DNA from: Bacillota bacterium
Lineage (GTDB): Bacteria; Bacillota_I; Bacilli_A; Erysipelotrichales; Erysipelotrichaceae
Assembly: GCA_023388035.1 (NCBI GenBank)
Contig: JAEWGY010000076.1
Span: 1 to 9,283, forward strand
Direction of reading: 5' to 3'
Length of the DNA: 9,283 bases
Shown: positions 1 through 5,467 of the stretch, in pieces
Layout of the letters: each line of letters opens with the position of its first letter
How positions within the stretch are numbered: the first letter of the stretch is position 1
The notes under the pieces: model-generated
Told to the model about the DNA's origin: nothing
Database searches by the model: none
The model's input: only the letters and a program-made list of their open reading frames with translations
Program-made: the position numbers and the translations under genes

Positions 1-65
<65 letters not shown>

Positions 66-78
66 TTTAAAAAGCTAT

Positions 79-154
79 GGGGCATTAGCTCAGCTGGGAG
101 AGCGCCTGCTTTGCACGCAGGAGGTCAGCGGTTCGATCCCGCTATGCTCCACCA
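79..154 (+). tRNA. tRNA-Ala (TGC)
   Basis: This is a complete 76-nt cloverleaf with encoded CCA. Acceptor strands GGGGCAT (79-85) and ATGCTCC (144-150) pair with one G-U. The D arm reads GCTCAGCTGGGAGAGC. Anticodon stem CCTGC/GCAGG holds loop TTTGCAC, with anticodon TGC at 112-114, and the T loop is GTTCGATCC. It is the last gene of its transcription unit, because an intrinsic terminator begins about 15 nt downstream. In Bacillus RQC, RqcH recruits tRNA-Ala of this isoacceptor, and the next gene downstream is rqcP. Confidence 0.98.
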
Positions 155-168
155 TAGTATAAAGATAG

Positions 169-194
169 ACAGGATTAATCCTGTTTTTATTTTA
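169..194 (+). terminator. Intrinsic terminator of the tRNA operon
   Basis: A perfect 16-nt palindrome, ACAGGATTAATCCTGT (169-184), can fold into a 6-bp stem ACAGGA/TCCTGT with a TTAA loop. It is followed directly by a T-rich run (TTTTATTTTA). It closes the tRNA-Ile/tRNA-Ala unit and separates it from the rqcP promoter. Because no 23S rRNA sequence follows tRNA-Ala, this is the end of a tRNA or rRNA operon rather than a 16S-23S spacer. Confidence 0.87.
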
Positions 195-207
195 TTAAGT
201 TTATAAA

Positions 208-243
208 TTAAGTCTATTTTTAAAATATGTTATAATTCTGTTG
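208..243 (+). promoter_or_regulatory. Extended -10 promoter of rqcP, predicted leaderless
   Basis: A perfect -10 box TATAAT lies at 231-236, preceded by TGT (228-230), giving the extended TGnTATAAT form. A weak -35 candidate TTAAGT (208-213, 3 of 6 consensus bases) sits 17 bp upstream, which fits an extended -10 compensating for a poor -35. The usual initiation distance places +1 at about G243, the first base of the rqcP GTG start codon. No Shine-Dalgarno sequence lies between the -10 and the start. Confidence 0.8.
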
Positions 244-515
244 TGAGAATCGATAAATTTTTAAAGATATCTAGAATTATCAAAAGACGTAGTGTTGCTA
301 AAGAATTAGCTGATAATGATCGTATATATATCAACAACAAACTCGCAAAGGCTTCAAGTCTAATTAAGGTTAGTGATAGGGTGAATATCATTTTTGGTAA
401 TCGTAATTTTAGTTTTATCATTAAAGAACTTAGAGAATATTGTAAAAAAGAAGAGGCTTTTAATTTATACGAAATAATAAATGAGGAAAATTATGAAGAG
501 AAGAAAGCAGAGTAA
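243..515 (+). CDS. rqcP: RqcP (YabO), S4-domain ribosome-associated quality control protein
   Basis: This 90-residue protein is nearly all one S4 RNA-binding domain. RqcP binds the obstructed 50S subunit with peptidyl-tRNA and works with RqcH in processive C-terminal Ala tailing of stalled nascent chains. The N-terminus MRIDKFLKISRIIKRR matches the Bacillus RqcP/YabO opening (MRLDKFLKVSRLIKRR) almost residue for residue. That fixes the GTG at 243 as the start; no ATG, GTG or TTG lies upstream in frame before a stop at 204. The segment around residues 23-45 (ADNDRIYINNKLAKASSLIKVSD) is the typical S4 turn region. The tail KKEEAFNLYEII also matches the family. It heads an operon with divIC, the same neighbour as in Bacillus, and overlaps it by 23 nt. 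The start codon coincides with the predicted transcription start, so translation is probably leaderless. Confidence 0.94.
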   Translation: MRIDKFLKISRIIKRRSVAKELADNDRIYINNKLAKASSLIKVSDRVNIIFGNRNFSFIIKELREYCKKEEAFNLYEIINEENYEEKKAE

Positions 516-948
516 TATTATTAAATTTCTTTTAATTTGTATTTTTGCAATTTCCGCCTATCTTTTATTTGGAGTTGCGAAGGACATTATGAAGATGAAT
601 GAACTTGCGAAAAAAAATAAAGAGCTAGAATCTCAATTATCACTTATTGAAGAGGAGAATACCTCTCTTTTAAATCAGAAAGCTAAATTATCAGATCCTA
701 ATTATGTTCAAACATTCGCAAGGGGTAATTATATGTTTTCTAAGCAGGGTGAACAGGTTTTCTATTTACCTTCTTCGATTAATAAGGCTAATGAAAATGA
801 AATTGATATTTCTGAAATAGAAGTTGATAGTCTTGAGAAGGCTAAGGAAAATAGTACAAAGAATAATCAGACTAATAGTGATGCTAGTCAAAGTGAAAAT
901 AAGACAGAAGAAAAAGAAGCTAACAAAAATAATAGCGATGAGGAGTAA
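493..948 (+). CDS. divIC: DivIC/FtsB-family septum formation protein with long acidic tail
   Basis: This is a bitopic divisome protein, the DivIC/FtsB partner of FtsL/DivIB in activating septal wall synthesis. With the start at 493 it has 151 residues. A basic cytoplasmic N-terminus (MKRRKQ) precedes a single membrane helix at about 9-28. A coiled coil follows at about 30-67 (KNKELESQLSLIEEENTSLLNQ), then the family motif DPNYVQTFARGNYMFSKQGEQVF at 68-90. Residues 95-151 form a low-complexity Glu/Asn/Ser/Lys tail that makes it longer than Bacillus DivIC. An in-frame ATG at 481 was not chosen, because only ATG 493 has a Shine-Dalgarno (GAGGA, 483-487) at 5-nt spacing. The start lies inside the rqcP 3' end, so the two genes are probably translationally coupled. 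Its presence implies a peptidoglycan-containing septum. Confidence 0.88.
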   Translation: MKRRKQSNIIKFLLICIFAISAYLLFGVAKDIMKMNELAKKNKELESQLSLIEEENTSLLNQKAKLSDPNYVQTFARGNYMFSKQGEQVFYLPSSINKANENEIDISEIEVDSLEKAKENSTKNNQTNSDASQSENKTEEKEANKNNSDEE

Positions 949-950
949 AT

Positions 951-1451
951 ATGTTAGATATAATTAACAACCGTGTTTCAGTAAGAAGTTTTCTTGATAA
1001 ACCAGTAAGTGATGATCAAATAAGGGAGATTCTTCGTGCAGCAATGAATGCACCAAGCGGTCGTAATAAACAGTCTTGGCGTTTTATTGTTGTGAGTAAT
1101 AGAGAAGTTTTAAATAAGATGTCAACCTTAAAAAGACATTGTCATATGGTTTCTGAATCAGCTTTTAGTATTGTTGTATTAGGTGATAAGGAATTAGAAG
1201 AAAGAATTGAGTTTCAATATTTTAATCTTAGTGCAGCTATTGAGAATATGTTATTAGAAGCTGTTAATCAAGGTTTAGGCTCTTGTTGGTGTGCTATTAG
1301 CCCTTATGAAGAAGTTATGAACTCATATCGCGAATTATTTAATCTAAGTGATAATTTAATACCTGTAGCCTGTGTTGCCTTCGGTTATTCGAAGGCTGAA
1401 AGAGTTAGACAGGATCAATTTAAAGAAGATCGTATTACCTATATAAAATGA
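951..1451 (+). CDS. Nitroreductase-family FMN oxidoreductase
   Basis: This is a 166-residue flavoprotein of the nitroreductase fold, probably a cytoplasmic FMN-dependent NAD(P)H oxidoreductase; the physiological substrate cannot be read from the sequence. The N-terminal RVSVRSF motif (R8, S10, R12) supplies FMN phosphate contacts. It is followed by the APSGRNKQSWRF block (34-45). The NLSAAIENMLLEAVNQGLGSCWC helix-turn (92-114) and the VACVAFGYSKAE strand (139-150) are the other two family signatures. The protein is at the short end of the family, with a reduced C-terminal arm. AGGAG at 941-945 is a good ribosome binding site 5 nt before ATG 951, and only 2 nt separate it from divIC. It is the last gene of the rqcP operon. 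Its TGA stop (1449-1451) sits inside the terminator stem. Confidence 0.9.
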   Translation: MLDIINNRVSVRSFLDKPVSDDQIREILRAAMNAPSGRNKQSWRFIVVSNREVLNKMSTLKRHCHMVSESAFSIVVLGDKELEERIEFQYFNLSAAIENMLLEAVNQGLGSCWCAISPYEEVMNSYRELFNLSDNLIPVACVAFGYSKAERVRQDQFKEDRITYIK

Positions 1452-1473
1452 GGACTAGGTCCTCATTTTTTTT
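1445..1473. terminator. Bidirectional terminator shared by the nitroreductase and rsmA operons
   Basis: GAGGAC (1450-1455) and GTCCTC (1459-1464) form a GC-containing stem around loop TAG. The stem is extended by AAAAT (1445-1449) pairing with ATTTT (1465-1469). A T run to 1473 serves the plus strand, and the A run on the left gives a shorter U tract for the minus strand. The nitroreductase TGA lies in the left arm. The rsmA TAG spans the last stem base and the loop (1455-1457). Confidence 0.88.
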
Positions 1474-2258
1474 AGAATATTAATAAAGTCTTCTTCACTT
1501 AATTCCTGTGCTCTTTTATTAATAAAACCTAATTCATTTAAAATTATTTCAATATTAGGATAATCATTTTTAAGATTATTTAAAATTGTTTTTCTTCTCA
1601 TCCTAAATGCATCTTTTATTAATTTAAATAATTGCTCATTAACTTTTCTATTCTTAGGAATTAAAGTTAAAACAATACTATCAACCTTTGGTTTAGGCAT
1701 GAATACTCCTTTTCCAACCTTCATTAATTTTTCAATCTTAAATAAGTAATTTAAGATAATTGTTAGAGCGGAATAGTCTTTAGTATTAACCTTAGCCATC
1801 AGTCTATCTGCTACTTCCTTTTGCATCATAACATTGATTGATTGATAGTCTAAATCAGACTCAATTAGTTTAAAGATAATCGCTGTTGTAATATAGTATG
1901 GTAGATTAGCACAAACAACTATTTTCTGATTCTTTAAATATGAAAGATCAGCTTTTAAAAAATCTTCATTAATTACTTTAAAATTATCATAATTCTTTAA
2001 ATTTTCTTTTAATATTTCAATGATGCTACTGTCAATTTCATAGGCTATTAATTCTTTAGCATAGATACATAGAAATTCACTTAAAGGGCCGATTCCAGGG
2101 CCGATTTCTAAGCAAATACAATCCTTATTACATGATTTTTCAGCTATCTTTCTAACAATATTACTATCAATTAAAAAATTCTGACCGAATTTCTTTTTAA
2201 AATATAAACCTTTATCAGTAAATTCCTTAACTTTTTTCTTGCTGGCGATATAATTCAT
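1455..2258 (-). CDS. rsmA: RsmA (KsgA), 16S rRNA adenine dimethyltransferase
   Basis: This SAM-dependent enzyme makes m6,2A at the two adjacent adenines in the 3'-terminal helix of 16S rRNA (A1518/A1519 in E. coli numbering), a late 30S assembly checkpoint. It has 267 residues, normal for the family. Motifs in order are KKFGQNFL (22-29), the SAM-binding LEIGPGIG (50-57), the acidic ribose-contact region YEID (73-76), the catalytic NLPYY (118-122) and FMPKPKVDS (186-194). A helical C-terminal domain carries FRMRRKTILNNL. The start is supported by an AAGGAAG-type Shine-Dalgarno at 2262-2268. The first 32 nt overlap the end of rnmV, so the two genes are tightly coupled. It is the last gene of the mnmE operon. 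The penultimate codons contain an A8 run shared with the terminator. Confidence 0.97.
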   Translation of the reverse strand: MNYIASKKKVKEFTDKGLYFKKKFGQNFLIDSNIVRKIAEKSCNKDCICLEIGPGIGPLSEFLCIYAKELIAYEIDSSIIEILKENLKNYDNFKVINEDFLKADLSYLKNQKIVVCANLPYYITTAIIFKLIESDLDYQSINVMMQKEVADRLMAKVNTKDYSALTIILNYLFKIEKLMKVGKGVFMPKPKVDSIVLTLIPKNRKVNEQLFKLIKDAFRMRRKTILNNLKNDYPNIEIILNELGFINKRAQELSEEDFINILKKMRT

Positions 2259-2769
2259 ATTCTTCCTTTAATCTTTCTTTGCTAATAGCTAAATAATTTA
2301 ATCTTTTAATAAAAGTCTTTTGGTTACAATGTCCAAGCGATAATTTAGCACATAGATGATTTCTAAATAATTTATTATCTAATATTCCAATTTCTATTAA
2401 ATCACTTATTTTAATTGATTGTTTTTTATCTTCATAGCTAATTAAATTAGCTAAGGACTTTAAAATAACTTCTTTACTTGCGTGCTCAACCCCAACTTTC
2501 TTACTAGTTTTCGCATCCTTTTTTAAAACAAAGGCATTTTTTAAATTAGGTATTCTTTCATTTAAATAATTTCTAATTTTATTGCCTGCACTATCGGGGT
2601 CAAAGAATAAAATAACTCCTTGTTTTTTATTTAGTTCATCGATAAGCTTAACTAAATAACGATCAAGTCTTAAGCCATCTGTCTTTAAAAAATCAGCACT
2701 TATAAAAGAACTTAAATGATTGATATCATTCTTCCCTTCAACAACTATCACTTCTTTAATTTTCAGCAT
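2227..2769 (-). CDS. rnmV: Ribonuclease M5 (5S rRNA maturation)
   Basis: This TOPRIM-domain endonuclease trims the 5S rRNA precursor on both sides in Firmicutes. It has 180 residues, close to Bacillus RnmV. The TOPRIM signature VVEGKND (9-15) supplies the catalytic Glu11. FFDPDSAG (55-62) provides the metal-binding Asp57 and Asp59. GVEHAS (93-98) is a further family motif, and the C-terminal helical region is typical of M5. No Shine-Dalgarno precedes ATG 2769. The start overlaps the tatD 3' end by 14 nt, so translation presumably depends on ribosomes finishing tatD. The tatD-rnmV-rsmA order is conserved in Firmicutes. No rRNA gene is visible in the window. Confidence 0.95.
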   Translation of the reverse strand: MLKIKEVIVVEGKNDINHLSSFISADFLKTDGLRLDRYLVKLIDELNKKQGVILFFDPDSAGNKIRNYLNERIPNLKNAFVLKKDAKTSKKVGVEHASKEVILKSLANLISYEDKKQSIKISDLIEIGILDNKLFRNHLCAKLSLGHCNQKTFIKRLNYLAISKERLKEEYELYRQQEKS

Positions 2770-3517
2770 AAAATAAACGTCGGTAATTTTTACTTACCTG
2801 TAAACATAGCTCATCTAAATCCATATTTAATAACTTAGCTGCATATTCATATACTAGTTTAACATAGTAAGTATGATTCATTTTACCCCTCATTGGTTCA
2901 GGTGTTAAGTAGGGAGCATCAGTTTCAAAGAGAAGATATTGCTTATCAATTGCAAGGATGCTTTCTTTTACATTTTTAGCATTTTTAAAAGTAAGTACTC
3001 CATTAAAAGAAAGATAGTAACCTAATTTAGTAAGTGCTACTGCCATTTCTTTAGAACCACTAAAAGAATGAATTACTCCTCTTTTCTTATTAGGTCTTTC
3101 TTTTAAAATTTCATATAAATCACCCATGGCATCGCGACAATGAACGATAATTGGTTTATTACAACGATCAGCAATATCTAGTTGTAATTTAAAAAGCTCC
3201 TTTTGAACTTCTTTATTATCCTTATACCAATAATAATCTAAACCAATTTCACCTAATGCTAGATAATAATCGTCCTTCATTAATTCTTCTAATTCATTTA
3301 ATTTTTTATAATCAATTTCAGTATCACCACTTGGATAAATACCATATGCAAGTTTAACTAGATCCGATTTAAAGCGATCATGATCCAAGCGCTCTTTTTC
3401 ATTAGTAAGAATTAATAATATTTCACTAACACCTTCTTTTCTAGCGATTTCTAAATCAATTTCATATTTATCTAAATCTTCATAACACACATGAGTGTGA
3501 CTATCTATATATTTCAT
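2756..3517 (-). CDS. tatD: TatD-family metal-dependent hydrolase/DNase
   Basis: This 253-residue TIM-barrel amidohydrolase of the TatD/YabD group probably has 3'-5' exonuclease or DNase activity on damaged nucleic acid, though the cellular role is not settled. The metal-site residues are present: DSHTH (H7, H9), LGEIGLDYY (E90), IVHCRDA (H126), IHSFSGS (H150) and ETDAPYL (D200). Two spots diverge from common TatD consensus. The usual G-(I/V)-H-P segment reads GIYPSG (Tyr61 in place of His), and the usual GKRNEP reads GKMNHT. The start overlaps the mnmE stop by one base (TAATG), with a weak AGG upstream, so coupling is likely. Confidence 0.94.
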   Translation of the reverse strand: MKYIDSHTHVCYEDLDKYEIDLEIARKEGVSEILLILTNEKERLDHDRFKSDLVKLAYGIYPSGDTEIDYKKLNELEELMKDDYYLALGEIGLDYYWYKDNKEVQKELFKLQLDIADRCNKPIIVHCRDAMGDLYEILKERPNKKRGVIHSFSGSKEMAVALTKLGYYLSFNGVLTFKNAKNVKESILAIDKQYLLFETDAPYLTPEPMRGKMNHTYYVKLVYEYAAKLLNMDLDELCLQVSKNYRRLFYAEN

Positions 3518-4833
3518 TATTTACCTAAGCAGAAGTTTTTAAATAGTTCATCTATTAAATCTTCTCTATCTCCTTTCCCATCAATGTCCCTTAAAGCCTC
3601 ATAGGCTAAGTATAAATTATCACTGATAAGATCTAGTTCATAACCTTCTTTAATAACCGCTACAGCCTCTTTAATTTGCGTTTTAGCCTTAATCATTAAT
3701 GATAACTGTCTTTGATTATTTAATATCTCATCATCAACTAAAGCAATATCATCCTCATAAATTTCTTCAAGATAATGATATAATTCCTCTAAATCATTAT
3801 TAAGTGCTGATATATTGATAATATCCTTTTTAATACTTAGATCTTTTTTATTATTGATGATAATATATTTCTTATCTTTTAAATCAGCTAAGATCTTCTC
3901 ATCTTCCTTATCAAAACTATTATCAATTAAAAATAAGATTAAATCAGCTTCTTTAATTGCTTCCTTAGATTTTTGAATCCCAATATTTTCAATAGTATCT
4001 AAACTTTCTCTAATCCCAGCTGTATCAATTAATTCTAAAGAAATATTATTCAAACGCAAATCACCTTCAATAATATCCCTTGTAGTACCAGGTATATTAG
4101 ATACTATCGCCTTATCTTTTTTAATTAAAGCATTTAATAATGATGATTTTCCCACATTCGGTTTACCTACTATCGCAACCTTGATACCATTTTTAATTTT
4201 AATAAAACGTTCTGATTTATTTATTATTTCCTCGGTTTTATTAATAAAATCAAGTAGTAAAGGCATAACAGTATTATCACTAAGCACTTCTACATCATCA
4301 TATTCAGGATAATCAATATTAACCTCAATAGTTGCGATTAGTTTAACGATGCTTTTTATTAAAGGTTCTAATAAAATACTAACTGAATTATTTATTAGTT
4401 TATTAGCTGCCTCTATTTGAATATTATTTTTAGCATTTATTAATTCATTAATTGCCTCAGCCTTAGATAGACTGATTTTATTATTTAAAAAGGCTCTTTT
4501 ACTAAATTCACCTGGCATAGCTATTCTAATACCTAAGGATAGTATTAAACTAAATATTTTACGGGTAATTAAAACTCCTCCATGACAATTTATCTCTATT
4601 AAATTTTCACCTGTGAAAGATTTAGGAGCTACAAATTTAGAGATTAAAATTTCATCATAGTACACACCTTCATAAATTATCTTAGCATATGAAATACTAT
4701 TAGCCTTTTTAGCTAAAAGATCGATATTTACTATTTTATTAATTATTTCAAAACTGTCATTACCTGATATTCTAATTATCGATATAGCATTATTATTAAG
4801 GCTAGTAGCAATAGCGGCGATTGTATCAAACAT
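3517..4833 (-). CDS. mnmE: MnmE (TrmE), tRNA uridine-34 modification GTPase
   Basis: With MnmG, this enzyme installs the carboxymethylaminomethyl (or aminomethyl) group at C5 of wobble U34 using a tetrahydrofolate-bound one-carbon unit and GTP hydrolysis. It has 438 residues. The N-terminal folate-binding domain includes CHGG (83-86) and the PGEFSKRAFLN block (107-117). A helical domain is interrupted by the G domain: GKPNVGKS (223-230), GTTRD (249-253), DTAGIRE (270-276), NKKD (328-331) and SAL (342-344). The C-terminal FCLGK (434-438) carries the family's conserved catalytic Cys (C435). The N-terminus MFDTIAAIAT matches the family exactly, which fixes the start. It heads the four-gene operon mnmE-tatD-rnmV-rsmA. 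A TATAAT only 6 nt before ATG and no Shine-Dalgarno suggest leaderless translation. mnmG is not in the window. Confidence 0.97.
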   Translation of the reverse strand: MFDTIAAIATSLNNNAISIIRISGNDSFEIINKIVNIDLLAKKANSISYAKIIYEGVYYDEILISKFVAPKSFTGENLIEINCHGGVLITRKIFSLILSLGIRIAMPGEFSKRAFLNNKISLSKAEAINELINAKNNIQIEAANKLINNSVSILLEPLIKSIVKLIATIEVNIDYPEYDDVEVLSDNTVMPLLLDFINKTEEIINKSERFIKIKNGIKVAIVGKPNVGKSSLLNALIKKDKAIVSNIPGTTRDIIEGDLRLNNISLELIDTAGIRESLDTIENIGIQKSKEAIKEADLILFLIDNSFDKEDEKILADLKDKKYIIINNKKDLSIKKDIINISALNNDLEELYHYLEEIYEDDIALVDDEILNNQRQLSLMIKAKTQIKEAVAVIKEGYELDLISDNLYLAYEALRDIDGKGDREDLIDELFKNFCLGK

Positions 4834-4857
4834 ATAATTATTATATAATATTTATCA
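4821..4857 (+). promoter_or_regulatory. Promoter of the lipoprotein gene, predicted leaderless
   Basis: The -35 candidate TTGTAT (4821-4826, with the key TTG) and a perfect -10 TATAAT (4844-4849) are separated by exactly 17 bp. Seven bases (ATTTATC) separate the -10 from ATG 4857, so initiation is expected at 4856 or 4857. The -35 lies within codons 3-5 of the divergent mnmE. No Shine-Dalgarno is present. Confidence 0.68.
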
Positions 4858-4869
4858 TGTATAAGTTTA
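4833..4869 (-). promoter_or_regulatory. Promoter of the mnmE operon, predicted leaderless
   Basis: On the minus strand a perfect TATAAT occupies 4845-4840, followed by six bases (AATTAT) and then ATG at 4833. That spacing puts +1 on the A of the start codon. The -35 is poor: with an 18-bp spacer the best candidate is TAAACT (4869-4864), which lies inside the first codons of the divergent lipoprotein gene. The -10 box overlaps the divergent promoter's -10 by two bases (4844-4845). Confidence 0.66.
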
Positions 4870-5447
4870 TAAAGTCTTTTGTAGTTATTTTATTACTAAC
4901 TCTATGCTTTGCTTGCGCTAAAAAAGAAGATCCAGCTAGATTATTTGTCGCCGACTTTTTTAACGATCTTAAAAAGGGTACTAATGTTGATAAATATTTA
5001 AATTTAGATTTTAAAGATAATCTAATTCCTTATTTATTCGCCTATGATGATTATCAAAAGAATAATGCTAATGAAATATTTAAACTTGCGATTGAAGATT
5101 TTGAAATTACGCAAACTCAGAAAAGTAAAGATCAAGTTAAGATTTTAGTTAAATTAACAATGAAAGATGTTTATAAAAGTCTAGAGTACATTACTAAGAA
5201 TTATAAAAAAATTGGTGATGACTATCTTAAAAATAATCGTGACAAGCTTAATGAGGTCTATAAAGATAGTGATTTAAATCATCTAAGAGAGGTTTTTAAA
5301 GAAGAGATTGAAAAGATTACTTTTGAAAATTATTTAGCTGATCTTAAAAAACGACCTTATGATGAACATAATTTCCTAATAACCTTAAATTTCTATGATA
5401 ATAACTACAAGATAGTTGAAACAACCCTTGTTACTATTAAAAAATAA
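4857..5447 (+). CDS. Small exported protein, probable lipoprotein of unknown function
   Basis: I do not recognise the family. The 196-residue product begins MYKFIKSFVVILLLTLCFAC, a lysine-containing n-region and a hydrophobic core ending at Cys20. Cleavage before Cys20 would give a lipoprotein, but -3 is Cys and -2 is Phe, so the lipobox is atypical. Cleavage after the Ala-Cys-Ala at 19-21 by signal peptidase I is an alternative. The mature part is charged (KKED..., many Lys/Asp/Glu) and mostly helical in look, with terminal strands such as NFLITLNFYD and YKIVETTLVTI. That layout is compatible with an NTF2-like fold, which is only a guess. ATG 4857 was chosen over an upstream in-frame TTG at 4821, because the longer form would put polar and aromatic residues before the signal peptide and would start inside the promoter. 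It is monocistronic, between a divergent promoter and a terminator. Confidence 0.8.
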   Translation: MYKFIKSFVVILLLTLCFACAKKEDPARLFVADFFNDLKKGTNVDKYLNLDFKDNLIPYLFAYDDYQKNNANEIFKLAIEDFEITQTQKSKDQVKILVKLTMKDVYKSLEYITKNYKKIGDDYLKNNRDKLNEVYKDSDLNHLREVFKEEIEKITFENYLADLKKRPYDEHNFLITLNFYDNNYKIVETTLVTIKK

Positions 5448-5467
5448 GAGCCTTGCTCTTATTTTTT
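5441..5467. terminator. Bidirectional terminator between the lipoprotein gene and mfd
   Basis: AATAAGAGC (5443-5451) pairs perfectly with GCTCTTATT (5455-5463) around loop CTT. The stem can extend by A-T pairs into 5441-5442/5464-5465. A T tract follows on the plus strand (to 5467), and a matching A tract to the left serves the minus strand. The lipoprotein TAA (5445-5447) and the mfd TAA (minus strand, 5461-5459) occupy opposite arms of the stem and pair with one another. Confidence 0.9.

Noticed and set aside
230..421. Minus-strand open frame of 63 codons antisense to rqcP
   Set aside because: It lies entirely opposite a strongly conserved gene and its promoter, has no recognisable motif, and its Leu/Ile-rich product is a by-product of AT-rich composition.
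481..492. Upstream ATG for divIC giving four extra residues
   Set aside because: No Shine-Dalgarno precedes it, while its own first codons form the GAGGA site properly spaced before ATG 493.
1449..1451. TGA recoded as Trp, as in mycoplasmas
   Set aside because: Trp codons in the nitroreductase are TGG, and TGA sits at the natural ends of both the nitroreductase and pth genes.
1466..1473. A8 run near the rsmA 3' end as a programmed slippage site
   Set aside because: It is only a few codons before the stop and doubles as the terminator T tract on the other strand; slippage would alter at most a few residues.
4821..4856. TTG start giving the lipoprotein 12 extra residues
   Set aside because: It would place the start inside the promoter -35 and add a polar, Tyr-rich segment before a normal signal peptide.
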